A stretch of 64,000 nt of DNA from Pseudarthrobacter sulfonivorans (GTDB lineage Bacteria > Actinomycetota > Actinomycetes > Actinomycetales > Micrococcaceae). Below the pieces are notes generated by a model. It had not been told where the DNA came from. It made no database searches and worked only from the letters and a program-made list of their open reading frames with translations. Positions 55,557 to 64,000 of this stretch are shown in pieces. Position 1 is the stretch's first letter. Each line of letters begins with the position of its first letter. The stretch spans positions 1-64,000 of the forward strand of contig NZ_JANFCZ010000011.1 in NCBI RefSeq assembly GCF_024391045.1, read 5' to 3'. The translations under genes and the position numbers were made by a program.

Positions 55557-58361
55557 ATGACTGATCCGCGCCGCGAGGCCATCCTGATCCGACGCCGGGA
55601 TGATTCAGGTTTTGACGACAAAACCCCGGACGTCCTGGACTACGAAGCGGGCGCGGACTCGACCTACTTGACCTTCCAGGTTGCAGGCGGCACGAAGACG
55701 TATCCGTACTCGGCCCGAAGAGTGTTGATTCTCCGTAACCCGGCACGGGAATCCATTGGCAAATTGGACAGCGTCAGCGTCAACGGCCGGCCAGTGAACG
55801 GCGTGTCAGAAGTGTGGCGCTTCGACGGGCCCGGTCAGACATGGTGGCGGGTCTTCTCCTCAACGGACGGACGCGAGAGTTACCAGACATGCGGGCAGGA
55901 CGGGTTCAGCATCGTGCGTGACGCGGCCCTCGACCCCGGTGCCTCCGGTGTCCTCGACTATTGGCACGACGTCGTGTCCAATCTCAGGCAAGACGATCCA
56001 TTGAAGGCGCTGTACAAGAAATTCCCCGCAGTTCCCCGGGGAAGTGTCCTCGAGCTCTATCTTCATGGGGATTCCACGGAATGCCCGGCCGGAGCCGGGG
56101 CCGGGGCCGGGGCCGGAGAAGTCATCTTTCCGTTCTCGTCCAACCTGAGCCAGCGCGAAGCCCTCAAGACCGGACTCACCCACCGTATCTCCGTTATCGA
56201 CGGGCCGCCGGGAACGGGAAAGACGCAAACGATACTTAACCTTGTTGCCAACATCATCCGTTGCCCCGGACAGACTGTCGGCATTGTCTCCTTCAACAAC
56301 GCCGCGGTGGAGAACGTCCGGGACAAGCTTGCCCGGGAGGGGTTCGGCCACGTCGTCGCAGACTTGAGGAAGAGCGATCTCCGCAGCGAATTCTTCTCGG
56401 AACAGCACCCTCGGAACGCCGCCGCGCAACGCCAGGCCGGGGCCTCCCCGGTGTCCATGCCGGCAGCCGGCCGGATAGCTGACCTCGATGTGCGGCTTCA
56501 GCACCTGCAGACGGTGGGAAGGGACCTGGCCCTCCAGCGGCAGGAGCTTGATGCCTACAGGCTGGAGCAGCGCCATTTCAGCCTCCACGTCGACGGTCAC
56601 GAACTGCCCCCGCTCCCGCCGCTGGCGCTCCTGAGAATGCCGTCCAGCCGGATCCTCGAGTTCCTGGCCGCAACGGCGGCCGCCCCTGCCGACGAAGGAC
56701 CCGTCAAAAAGCTTGTCCGACGGTTCAGGAGCCGTTTACGGTATGGGTCAACAAGGAACATCGATCCCTACGACACCGACGTCGTCCTCCGGCTTCAGTC
56801 CGCCTACTACGAAACCAAAATCGCGGAACTGGAACAGCAGATCGAGGCGGCGGAGGGACAGCTCGAGGCAGCGGACTATACCGGTCTCGAAGATGAACTG
56901 AAGCAGCAGTCGCGGCTGGCGCTGGAAGCAAGCTTGTTCCAGCGCTACGCCGGTGCCCGGTCGCGGGATTATTCAGACGCCACCTATTTGCGGCACTTCA
57001 AGTCGTTCACCAACGACTACCCGGTGATTGTGAGCACCTGCCACTCGCTGCGGCGAAGCATCCCGGCGGGTTTCCTGCTGGACTACCTGATCATCGACGA
57101 AGCCTCCCAGGTGGACCTGCTGGCGGCAGGCCAGGCGCTGGCCTGCGCACGGAACGTGATCGTCGTCGGCGATCTGAAGCAGCTCCCGCACATCCCGCAG
57201 CGGAGCGCCGCCGAGCGCAGCCGGCCGGCACCTGCCCCGGAATACGACTACGGGAAGCACAGCATCCTGTCCTCAGTGATCGAGCGGTTCGGCACCGGCC
57301 TTCCCCGGACCATGCTCCGCGAACACTACCGCTGCGATCCTGCAATCATCGATTTCTGCAACCGGAAGTTCTACGGCGGCCAGCTGGTCCCCTACACCAC
57401 CGGCAACGCGGAACATCAGGCGCTCGTGGTGGTCCGCACCGCCGAGGGAAACCACATGCGGCAGCACGTCGGTGGCCGCACCAACCAGCGCGAAGCGGAC
57501 GTCATTGCGCAGGAGGTACTGCAGGACTTCTGTGCTGACACGGAACCTGGCGACATCGGCGTGGTCACCCCTTACCGCCGGCAGGTCGATAAAGTCGCGG
57601 AAGCCCTGCAGAACAGGATCGAGGCTGACACGGTCCATAAGTTCCAGGGCCGGGAAAAGAAAGTCATCATCATGAGCACCGTCTTGGACGAGACCAAAAA
57701 CGGACGGTCCGGGGTTGGCTTTGTTGACGACCCCCAGCTGGTCAACGTGGCCGTCTCCCGCGCAGTGAAACGGTTTGTCCTGGTGACCAACCACAGCATG
57801 CTGCCGGCCAGCCGCCATCTTCGCGACCTGGTGCAGTTCATCCAGTACCAGAACCCGGGGAACGCTGTCTTCGAAAGCGCAGTTCTTTCAGTGTTCGATC
57901 TGCTCTACAAAGAGTACTCAGCGCAGCTCCGGCCCTTCGCTGCCCGGCTTCAGAACACGTCCAGGTTCGCGTCGGAAAACATCGCGGGGACACTGCTCCG
58001 GGAAATCCTGGCCGAGGAAGCGTACAAAGAATTTGCTGTTGCCGATCAGGTGGTTTTGCGCAATTTGCTTCCGGACCTTTCCCGGCTCACGGCCCAGCAG
58101 GCCTCGTATGTGCGGAACCGCGCCACGGTGGACTTCGTCGTTTACAGCCGGATCACCAACATGCCCGTCCTCGCTGTGGAGGTCGACGGTTTTGCCTTCC
58201 ACGAGGCTGATGCATCGCAAAGAATCCGGGACGGCCTCAAGAACGAGATCTGCCATAGCCACGGCATTGCGCTGCTGCGGTTGCCGACGACCGGCAGTGG
58301 CGAGGAACAGGTGGTCCGCCGCCGGCTCACGGCTGCGATTCGTGAGCAGGCGTTTCACTGA
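55557..58361 (+). CDS. Superfamily 1 (Dna2/Upf1-like) helicase fused to a Vsr/PD-(D/E)XK-like nuclease domain
   Basis: The 934-residue protein starts at ATG 55557 with GGGGGA eight bases upstream. Residues 1-190 or so are a beta-rich N-terminal domain of no named family, ending in an AGAGAGAGAGE stretch. The helicase has Walker A GPPGTGKT (near 215), a 300-residue insertion with a predicted coiled coil (about 410-450), Walker B IIDEAS (near 512), GDLKQLPHIP, LREHYRCDPAIIDFC, TVHKFQGREKKVIIMS and VNVAVSRAVKRFVLVTN. The C-terminus (about 855-910) has D-x-n-E-V-D and K (TVDFVVY, LAVEVDG, KNEI), as in DUF2726/Vsr-like nucleases. It may act on nucleic acids in repair or phage defence. It is a single gene beside a tRNA. 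Confidence 0.88.
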   Translation: MTDPRREAILIRRRDDSGFDDKTPDVLDYEAGADSTYLTFQVAGGTKTYPYSARRVLILRNPARESIGKLDSVSVNGRPVNGVSEVWRFDGPGQTWWRVFSSTDGRESYQTCGQDGFSIVRDAALDPGASGVLDYWHDVVSNLRQDDPLKALYKKFPAVPRGSVLELYLHGDSTECPAGAGAGAGAGEVIFPFSSNLSQREALKTGLTHRISVIDGPPGTGKTQTILNLVANIIRCPGQTVGIVSFNNAAVENVRDKLAREGFGHVVADLRKSDLRSEFFSEQHPRNAAAQRQAGASPVSMPAAGRIADLDVRLQHLQTVGRDLALQRQELDAYRLEQRHFSLHVDGHELPPLPPLALLRMPSSRILEFLAATAAAPADEGPVKKLVRRFRSRLRYGSTRNIDPYDTDVVLRLQSAYYETKIAELEQQIEAAEGQLEAADYTGLEDELKQQSRLALEASLFQRYAGARSRDYSDATYLRHFKSFTNDYPVIVSTCHSLRRSIPAGFLLDYLIIDEASQVDLLAAGQALACARNVIVVGDLKQLPHIPQRSAAERSRPAPAPEYDYGKHSILSSVIERFGTGLPRTMLREHYRCDPAIIDFCNRKFYGGQLVPYTTGNAEHQALVVVRTAEGNHMRQHVGGRTNQREADVIAQEVLQDFCADTEPGDIGVVTPYRRQVDKVAEALQNRIEADTVHKFQGREKKVIIMSTVLDETKNGRSGVGFVDDPQLVNVAVSRAVKRFVLVTNHSMLPASRHLRDLVQFIQYQNPGNAVFESAVLSVFDLLYKEYSAQLRPFAARLQNTSRFASENIAGTLLREILAEEAYKEFAVADQVVLRNLLPDLSRLTAQQASYVRNRATVDFVVYSRITNMPVLAVEVDGFAFHEADASQRIRDGLKNEICHSHGIALLRLPTTGSGEEQVVRRRLTAAIREQAFH

Positions 58362-58364
58362 CAA

Positions 58365-58406
58365 GGATGCCCTCCGGTCTGCGGTTCCGCAGACCGGAGG
58401 GCATCC
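58365..58406. terminator. Perfect 20-bp hairpin between helicase gene and tRNA
   Basis: GGATGCCCTCCGGTCTGCGG (58365-58384) and its exact complement (58387-58406) are separated by two bases. The hairpin starts four bases after the helicase stop and ends three bases before the tRNA CCA end, so it can terminate both convergent transcripts. Confidence 0.9.
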
Positions 58407-58409
58407 ACC

Positions 58410-58486
58410 TGGTAGGGCTACTCGGACTTGAACCGAGGACCTTAGGATTATGAGTCCCGCGCTCTAACCAGCTGAGCTATAGCCCC
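58410..58486 (-). tRNA. tRNA with CAU anticodon (elongator Met, or Ile2)
   Basis: The 77 bases fold as a complete cloverleaf, read on the minus strand: acceptor GGGGCTA/TAGCCCT, D-arm GCTCAGCTGGTTAGAGC, anticodon loop CTCATAA (anticodon CAU), variable loop, and T-arm CTCGG-TTCAAGT-CCGAG. The discriminator A and an encoded CCA follow. It is not the initiator type. CAU may be methionine or, if lysidine-modified, isoleucine (AUA); the sequence alone does not settle this. The first anticodon-stem pair (C-A) is mismatched. Confidence 0.93.
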
Positions 58487-58598
58487 GTGGCCCGGCCTGG
58501 TCCGATGCGGACTTTTTCGGCAGGGCAAAAACACTCTAGCAAACCGGAACACCTGCTCAGACCACGGTTGGTGCCGGCCGCCGGGTTCCTGGTTGAGT

Positions 58599-59795
58599 TC
58601 AGACCACCTTGTCTTCGAAGCTTGCGCCGCGGTACAGGTCCTCAAAGGTCTGCAGTGTGCCCTCGATGCTGTGGGGTTCCACCATCCGCCGGCTGGCCTG
58701 GCCCATGGCGGCGCGTTCCTCGGCGGGGAGCTCCAGGATGAGGGTGATTTTCTTGGCGAGGTCGTCGCTGTCGTTGGGGGTGAACAGGTAGCCGTTCTCG
58801 CCGTCGCGGACCAGGTGCGGGAGTGCCATGGCGTCGGCGAGCACGACGGGCGTCGAGGCGGACATGGCTTCCAGGGTTACCAGGGACTGCAGCTCGGCAG
58901 TACCCGGCATGCAGAACAGGTCGGCTTGGATGTAGGCCTTCCGGAGGTCTTCGTCACTGGCCAGGCCGAGGAACTTGACCCGGTCTTCGAGGCCAAGCCG
59001 CTTGGCCTGCGCTTCGAGGGCCGGCCGGACTTCCCCGCCGCCAACGATCTCCAGATGGACATTCAGCTCCGGCGGGGTCTTGGACACGGCATTGATCAGG
59101 ACGTCAACGTGCTTCTCTTCCGCCAGGCGGCCCGCAAAAACCACCGTCGGGTTGGCGTGCGGTTCGATCACTTCACCGGGCTGCAGCTCATAGGCGGCAG
59201 AATCGATGCCGTTGGACAGGGGCAGCACCTTGCGGAGGAAGGCATGCTGGTGCATGGCTTTCGCGGCAAGCGGCGTGGGTGTGGTCACCACGTCAGCCTG
59301 GCCCATGACTTTGCCCATGTCCTTCCAGGAGATCTTCCCGATGATGTCCTTGAACCATTGCGGGAACGGCAGGAACGGGTTCAGGTTCTCCGGCATGAAG
59401 TGGTTGGTGGCCACAATCCTGACGCCGCGCTTCACGGCTTCATACAGGACGTGTTCACCAATCATGTAGTGGCTCTGGATGTGCACCACGTCAGGCTTCA
59501 CGCGGTCGAACAGGAGGCTGATTTCCTTTTTGATCTCCCACGGAAAACAGATCCGGAAGTACTCGTGGGTGAAGACGCCGTGCGAGTGGAGCCGGTGGAC
59601 GGTGGCCTCGGAACGGAATTCGGTGAAGCTGGGCCCATTGTCCGCACGGCAGGCCAGCACATTCACGTTGTGGCCGCGGGCCGTCATGCCTTTTGCCAGG
59701 CGGTAGCCGAACTGGGCGGCCCCGTTGACGTGAGGCGGATACGTGTCCGCTGCTATCAGGATGGTCAGGGGACGCTGGTCGGCGGGCGTTGTCAC
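58599..59795 (-). CDS. GT4-family glycosyltransferase
   Basis: This retaining GT-B glycosyltransferase has 398 residues from GTG 59795. The N-terminal domain has DTYPPHVNGAAQFGYRLAKGM (acceptor side), and the C-terminal domain has VVFAGRLAEEKHVDVLI, VGGGEVRPAL and the E-x7-E motif (AELQSLVTLEAMSASTPVVLAD). It is similar to mannosyl- and glucosyltransferases acting on phosphatidylinositol or diacylglycerol lipids. The acceptor is unknown, but phospholipid-type genes follow upstream. It is probably cytoplasmic or membrane-associated. Confidence 0.9.
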   Translation of the reverse strand: MTTPADQRPLTILIAADTYPPHVNGAAQFGYRLAKGMTARGHNVNVLACRADNGPSFTEFRSEATVHRLHSHGVFTHEYFRICFPWEIKKEISLLFDRVKPDVVHIQSHYMIGEHVLYEAVKRGVRIVATNHFMPENLNPFLPFPQWFKDIIGKISWKDMGKVMGQADVVTTPTPLAAKAMHQHAFLRKVLPLSNGIDSAAYELQPGEVIEPHANPTVVFAGRLAEEKHVDVLINAVSKTPPELNVHLEIVGGGEVRPALEAQAKRLGLEDRVKFLGLASDEDLRKAYIQADLFCMPGTAELQSLVTLEAMSASTPVVLADAMALPHLVRDGENGYLFTPNDSDDLAKKITLILELPAEERAAMGQASRRMVEPHSIEGTLQTFEDLYRGASFEDKVV

Positions 59796-59957
59796 GTGGT
59801 GAGCTCCTGAAGGTCACGGTGCGCGGCGGAAGCTGACGCACCGGGTGGCCGCCGGCGCTTTGACGCGGGGCCTCTTGGAATCGGCTGGAAGGAATCGGCT
59901 GGACGGATCGGCGGGTGGGAGGGTCGGTGATGGAAGTGGAATAGGTTGGCCACCAGG

Positions 59958-60863
59958 CTAATGGGACGCCCTGCCCGCCTTGCGCGCATCTTTCTTGCGC
60001 TTGGTGACCTCGGGGTGGTGCCTGGAAAGGGCTATTACCCCCACGATAGCAAGGGAAGCTGCCGCACCCATGGCAATCGCCATCACGGCGTGGACGTCGG
60101 GGCGCAGTTCACCCAGGATGATGATGCCAATGGCAATCCCGACGATCGGATCCACCACTGTCAGGCCGGCGATGACCAGGTCCGGCGGGCCGCCCGAGTA
60201 GGCGTTTTGCACAAACCAGGAACCCAGGCCGCCCGCTGCCGCGATGGCCACCACCGAATACCACTGCACGTTGAGCAGGAACAGCCCGTTCGGGTCGAGC
60301 AGGTGCTTGCCGATGATACGTGTCAGGACAGCCACGAAGCCAAACAGAACACCGGCGCCAAGGATGTAGACAAAGGCGCTCATCCGGTGCCGGAACACCG
60401 CCGCCAGGGTGCCGAACACGCCTACTGCCAGGGCGAGCAGCAGCACGATAGTGAGCTCGTCGTCCTGGTTCACGTGGTGGTTTTCTTGGGTCACGTTCAC
60501 GGCCAGGAGGACAAACAGGGCCGAACCGGTCACACAGGCCGCAATGGAGACCATGGTGGCACGGTTGATGGTGATGTCCTGGTCGCGCGCGTTCACTACC
60601 GTGGTGATGACCAGCGCGATGGCCCCGATCGGCTGCACTACCGTCAGCGGCGCCGAGACCAGCGCCACCGCGTTCATTCCCATCCCGAGGCACAGCAGGA
60701 GCAGCCCGAACACCCACCGGGGATTCCGCAGCAGGCGGAGGAAGCCGTTGGAGCTCAGTGCCAGGCCCCCGGTGTCGGCCTTCACCGCACTGCCCTGCTT
60801 CTGCGCACCCAAGGCAAGACAGAACGCCCCAAGCACCGCCAGCAGAACCGCCACCCACACCAT
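59958..60863 (-). CDS. DMT-superfamily (EamA/NIPA-like) transporter
   Basis: This 301-residue protein has nine or ten transmembrane helices and repeated halves typical of the drug/metabolite transporter superfamily (VWVAVLLAVLGAFCLALGAQKQGSA; ALVSAPLTVVQPIGAIALVITTVVNA). The latter motif is shared with NIPA-type magnesium transporters and actinobacterial relatives, so a metal or small solute is possible; no substrate can be assigned. Its ATG overlaps the stop of the CDP-alcohol phosphatidyltransferase gene (TGATG). The C-terminus is basic. Confidence 0.88.
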   Translation of the reverse strand: MVWVAVLLAVLGAFCLALGAQKQGSAVKADTGGLALSSNGFLRLLRNPRWVFGLLLLCLGMGMNAVALVSAPLTVVQPIGAIALVITTVVNARDQDITINRATMVSIAACVTGSALFVLLAVNVTQENHHVNQDDELTIVLLLALAVGVFGTLAAVFRHRMSAFVYILGAGVLFGFVAVLTRIIGKHLLDPNGLFLLNVQWYSVVAIAAAGGLGSWFVQNAYSGGPPDLVIAGLTVVDPIVGIAIGIIILGELRPDVHAVMAIAMGAAASLAIVGVIALSRHHPEVTKRKKDARKAGRASH

Positions 60864-61507
60864 CAGGCGGCGCCGCCGTCGTTCTCTAATGCTCCCGGGT
60901 GCGATACTGCCTGCATTCGGCCCTTCCGCAGAATGGCCCAGAAGTAGTTATAGGCGGCGATCCAGTGGCCCACCAGGCCGAGCCCCAGGACAACCCAGGC
61001 GGCTACGAACAGCGCCCCGCCGAACGGGGAATCCAGCCGCGACAGCACCAGCAGGGGTGTGCCGAGCAGCAATAGTCCGGTGCGTACTTTGCCAACGCGG
61101 CTCACGGGAAGATCCGGATGGCCGCGGAAAAAAGTGAGCGTCATGGCCAGCAGTACCGCATCCGGCACCAGCAGTGCGGCCAGGTACAGCCAATGAACGA
61201 CGCCGGCAATCACCAGGGTGACCGCCACCGCAATCAGGGCAAGCCGGTCAGCAAGAGGGTCCATCACACGGCCCAGTTTGGACGCCTGGTCAAAGCGGCG
61301 GGCCACGTAACCGTCTATCCAGTCAGAGCCGGCCATCACGGCCAGGACAACAACGGCGATGCCGTATTCTCGTTCGGCGAGGACCAGCCAGATGAACAGC
61401 GGCACGCCCATGAAGCGCAGCACCGTCAGGGCATTGGGGACCGTCAAGACGCGGTCGTGGTCGATCTGGGGGCGGTCGGGACGCGCACCAGCGCCGATGA
61501 ACCTCAC
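60863..61507 (-). CDS. CDP-alcohol phosphatidyltransferase family protein
   Basis: This membrane enzyme joins a CDP-diacylglycerol-type donor to an alcohol. It has 214 residues from GTG 61507 with AGGAGGGG upstream. The complete catalytic motif D-x2-D-G-x2-A-R-x8-G-x3-D-x3-D is present near 62-88 (DWIDGYVARRF, then GRVMDPLADR), with six helices. Glycerol-phosphate (cardiolipin or PG) and inositol-type alcohols are both possible. It is coupled to the downstream transporter. Confidence 0.93.
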   Translation of the reverse strand: MRFIGAGARPDRPQIDHDRVLTVPNALTVLRFMGVPLFIWLVLAEREYGIAVVVLAVMAGSDWIDGYVARRFDQASKLGRVMDPLADRLALIAVAVTLVIAGVVHWLYLAALLVPDAVLLAMTLTFFRGHPDLPVSRVGKVRTGLLLLGTPLLVLSRLDSPFGGALFVAAWVVLGLGLVGHWIAAYNYFWAILRKGRMQAVSHPGALENDGGAA

Positions 61508-61573
61508 TCCGCTCCCCTCCTTTTAAGCACAGCGTGAACGTGGAACTAAAGCACAGCGTGGACGTGGGTCCGG

Positions 61574-62428
61574 TTACGGGTTTCGGAGCAGCCTGCGCAG
61601 CAACACCACGAAGATGGTGGCCGACGCAGCCAGGGCCGCAAGGGGCCTCCAGCGGACGCCGGCACCCTCCGTCGAGTCGGACATCGCTGCGAATTTCCTG
61701 CTGGCGGCGTTCGTGCCCTGCTCCAGCATGGCCTTGCCCTCGCCCAGTTTTTCCTTGGCCGCGCCAACCAGGTAGTTGACCTGCGGTTTGACGTCCAACT
61801 CGGTGTCCAGCTCGTCGCGCACTTCGGCGATGTGCCGCCGCCGCTGTTCCAGCCTGCGGTGAAGCTCGGGCTCGGATGCGTGCGGGAATTCCGCCTTCTG
61901 CGCTTCTGCTTTGGCTTCTTTCTCCACCTTGGCCTTGGCAGCGGCTTCATCCTTGGCGGCCTTTGCTGCCTTTGCCTCCGGGCTGGCCGGGTCAAGCAGG
62001 GCAGCGTTGAAGTTCGAGCCTTCCTTGGCGATCCCCAGATCGTATTTGATGCCCCGGATGGTCTCCTCCGGCACCAGCGGCATGGCCTTCTTGAGCTTGC
62101 GCACACCGATCAGGGCCCCGATAAGGGCGATGACCAGGAACAGGGCACACACCAGCAGGGCCGCGAGCCAGGCCGGCATGATGGTGGCAAGGCCCATGAT
62201 GGCGGCGACGATGAGTCCGACTACCAGGAAGGCCACGAAAACGAGGGCGACGGCGAGGAACGCTGCCGCTACCCCTACCTGGATGCCCTTGCGCTTGAGT
62301 TCAGCCTTGGCGAAGGCAATTTCGTCGTTAAGTTGGCGGGGCGCCAGGCGAAAGAGTAGTTTCAGCGTTCCGGGCAGCGCAGTGATGCGCAGGCCCTGGC
62401 TGGTGCGCCCGGTGTGTCGTCCGCTCAT
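61574..62428 (-). CDS. Phage-holin-family (Phage_holin_3_6) / DUF3618 membrane protein
   Basis: This 284-residue protein has an N-terminal cytoplasmic segment (LNDEIAFAKAELKRKGIQVGVAAAF), two helices (about 60-130), a charged Ala/Lys/Glu coiled-coil stretch (about 155-190), and a C-terminal DUF3618-like region (RRHIAEVRDELDTELDVKPQVNYL) ending in a last helix (LAALAASATIFVVLLRRLL). Both domain types are widespread in actinobacterial chromosomes, so the name does not imply a prophage. The function is unknown. Confidence 0.82.
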   Translation of the reverse strand: MSGRHTGRTSQGLRITALPGTLKLLFRLAPRQLNDEIAFAKAELKRKGIQVGVAAAFLAVALVFVAFLVVGLIVAAIMGLATIMPAWLAALLVCALFLVIALIGALIGVRKLKKAMPLVPEETIRGIKYDLGIAKEGSNFNAALLDPASPEAKAAKAAKDEAAAKAKVEKEAKAEAQKAEFPHASEPELHRRLEQRRRHIAEVRDELDTELDVKPQVNYLVGAAKEKLGEGKAMLEQGTNAASRKFAAMSDSTEGAGVRWRPLAALAASATIFVVLLRRLLRNP

Positions 62429-62627
62429 CGGTTCCCGCCTTACATGTTGGTTGGTCGATTCGGCTTCCCTATTTCTGCGGGAGCGTGCGCCAGCATGGTC
62501 CCGTCCCCAAAACTATCATTCACGTTCAGGCCAAACTCCCGGGCTGGCCGTGCGGCGCGCCTGTCACTCACTAAGGCGAGCCCGTCACACGGTCAAGACG
62601 GACCGCCCGGGCCTAGGATTGGTCTCC

Positions 62628-63851
62628 GTGACCATTGACTCCAATCCGGGCGACGCCCTGAGCAGCCGCCGGAGGCTGCTTTACATCCTCCTGCTCGGCG
62701 CCCTTACGGCCTTGGGTCCCTTCACGATCGACCTCTACCTCCCTGCCTTTCCCGCCCTCGAGTCCAGTCTCGGAGTCTCCGAGGCGCAGGTCCAGCTGAC
62801 CCTGGCGGGAACCACCATCGGTTTTGCCGCGGGACAGCTGATCGTGGGGCCCTTCAGCGACAAGTTTGGCCGGCGGCTCCCGCTGATCCTGGCCACCGCC
62901 GTCCACATCGCTTCCTCCGTGGGAGCGGCGCTGTCCACCGATATCGCCACCCTGGGACTCTTCCGGGTCCTGATGGGGGTGGGCGCCGCCGGCGGCGGCG
63001 TGGTGGCCATGGCGATGGTGCGGGACCTGTTCTCCGGCTACGCGATGGTGAAGATGTTCTCCCGGATGGCCCTGGTGAACGGGCTGGCACCCATCCTGGC
63101 TCCCGTCATCGGCTCCCAGCTTCTCCTGGTGATGCCGTGGCCCGGAATCTTCGTGTTCCTTGCCTGCTACGGGACCCTGGTGATCATTGCATCGCTGGTC
63201 CTGGTCCAGGAGACCCTGCCGCCGGAAAAGCGCGGGCGTTCCGGCATGACCGCGGGCCAGCGGTACAAGGCTCTCTTCACCGACCGGATATTCGTGGGCC
63301 TGCTGGTGGTGGGCGGAATGAACTTCGCCGGCCTCTTCACCTACCTCTCTGCCTCACCGTTCCTGTTCCAGGGCATTTTTGGGTTCACTCCCCAGCAGTA
63401 CGGGCTGCTGTTCGGCATCAACTCCCTGGGCATCGTGGCCGGCGTCCAGATCAGCGCCAGGCTCATGCGGCGCGTCCCCCCGCAGTGGATCCTTGCCTGT
63501 TCCACGGCGTGGCTTTTCCTGATGGCCCTGTTGATTGTCATCTTCGATCAGGCCGGCCTGGGCCTCTGGGGCGTCCTGATTCCGCTGTGGCTGTACATCA
63601 TGGGCGCCGGCTTCACTTTTCCGTGCGTGCAGGCACTGGCACTGTCCAGCCACGGCGCACAGGCCGGCACGGCAGCCTCCCTCCTTGGGGCCGCGACTTT
63701 CCTGACGGCCGGACTGATCTCGCCGGTGGTGGGCTGGCTGGGGATCACCAGCTCCACGCCCATGGGCGCCGTCCAGGCTGCGTGCATCCTCGTGGCGATC
63801 GCCGCGCTCTGGCTGATCGTCAGGCCGCGGACCGTCCCGGCCCTGGACTGA
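62628..63851 (+). CDS. Bcr/CflA-type MFS drug efflux transporter
   Basis: This 12-helix major-facilitator proton antiporter has 407 residues. GTG 62628 is chosen, as the open frame upstream overlaps the divergent holin-like gene. Motifs are FTIDLYLPAFPALESSLGVSEAQVQLTLAG in part as TIDLYLPAFP, GQLIVGPFSDKFGRRLPLI (motif A) and FRVLMGVGAAGGGVVAMAMVRD. Bcr/CflA members expel bicyclomycin, chloramphenicol and other compounds; the natural substrate is unknown. It is monocistronic. Confidence 0.9.
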   Translation: MTIDSNPGDALSSRRRLLYILLLGALTALGPFTIDLYLPAFPALESSLGVSEAQVQLTLAGTTIGFAAGQLIVGPFSDKFGRRLPLILATAVHIASSVGAALSTDIATLGLFRVLMGVGAAGGGVVAMAMVRDLFSGYAMVKMFSRMALVNGLAPILAPVIGSQLLLVMPWPGIFVFLACYGTLVIIASLVLVQETLPPEKRGRSGMTAGQRYKALFTDRIFVGLLVVGGMNFAGLFTYLSASPFLFQGIFGFTPQQYGLLFGINSLGIVAGVQISARLMRRVPPQWILACSTAWLFLMALLIVIFDQAGLGLWGVLIPLWLYIMGAGFTFPCVQALALSSHGAQAGTAASLLGAATFLTAGLISPVVGWLGITSSTPMGAVQAACILVAIAALWLIVRPRTVPALD

Positions 63852-64000
63852 TTCGCCGGGCGCGGGCAAGAGCCGGCACCCGGGCATGACCCGGACTGGA
63901 GACAGCACCGGGCACCGCACCAGGCCCGGGCTGCGGGCAGCGGCGACACCGGGTCCGGCTTCCACGGCATTCTCCCCTGCCGTGGCGAAGGCTCCCGCGA

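Noticed and set aside
55311..58486. Integrated element with tRNA attachment site
   Set aside because: I found no second copy of the tRNA 3' end on the other side of the helicase gene and no integrase, so only a weak suspicion remains.
61574..62428. Prophage remnant suggested by the holin-like domain
   Set aside because: No integrase, structural or lysis genes are nearby, and Phage_holin_3_6/DUF3618 proteins are ordinary chromosomal genes in Actinobacteria.

Overview
The window is a contiguous piece of a high-GC actinobacterial chromosome. Its housekeeping order (rpsB-tsf-pyrH-frr-cdsA, rimP-nusA-ylxR-infB-rbfA-truB, dxr-rseP-ispG-proS), Ala/Pro/Gly-rich protein tails, frequent GTG starts and an M. 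tuberculosis-like branched-chain-acid cluster suggest Micrococcaceae, most likely Arthrobacter or Pseudarthrobacter. The genus is inference from gene style, not a database match. About 58 protein genes are supported. Two are broken, one tRNA is present, and no rRNA, insertion sequence, prophage or CRISPR array was seen.

Layout. 0-11 kb: a minus-strand translation block (truB, rbfA, infB, ylxR, nusA, rimP) with a plus-strand aminotransferase, a thioredoxin-2/guanine deaminase pair and a secreted beta-propeller protein in between. 11-16.5 kb: accessory genes (ferritin-like lipoprotein, VIT1-type metal transporter coupled to an APH(6)-type kinase, a decayed aromatic amino-acid decarboxylase, a TauE-type exporter). 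16.5-25.5 kb, minus strand: proS, a GNAT protein, ispG, YciI, a SatD-like regulator with a membrane partner, a small membrane protein, the rseP-type site-2 protease and dxr. Two MEP isoprenoid genes (dxr, ispG) lie here. 25.6-27 kb: a lipase-maturation-factor family membrane protein.

27-40.4 kb is the most coherent accessory region. It holds citE-MaoC-scoB-scoA-acyl-CoA dehydrogenase-biotin carboxylase-carboxyltransferase (minus), a divergent TetR regulator, then bkdC-bkdB-bkdA (minus) with a divergent Lrp/AsnC regulator. Together these can take branched-chain keto acids to acyl-CoA, dehydrogenate and carboxylate them (leucine arm), and cleave the product. The citE/MaoC/CoA-transferase part may also serve itaconate. 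A perfect TGTGA-N6-TCACA CRP-type site sits in the bkdA/lrp promoter region. Two copies of RGTTA-N8-TAACT sit in the tetR/accD1 promoter region, and a third, perfectly palindromic copy lies upstream of a separate acyl-CoA dehydrogenase at 54-55 kb, suggesting a small regulon.

40.6-48.1 kb: a lipoprotein-like anchored protein, then two carboxylate symporter modules placed back to back around a LytS/LytT two-component system, again with a CRP-like site in the divergent promoter, and a membrane-protein pseudogene. 48.2-53.2 kb: DivIVA-domain protein, cdsA, frr, pyrH, tsf, rpsB. 53.6-64 kb: M23 peptidase, acyl-CoA dehydrogenase, a 934-residue helicase-nuclease fusion ending 4 bp before a perfect 20-bp hairpin and a tRNA(CAU), then envelope genes (glycosyltransferase, DMT transporter, CDP-alcohol phosphatidyltransferase, holin-like/DUF3618 protein) and a Bcr/CflA-type efflux pump. 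The last about 150 bases carry no feature I can support.
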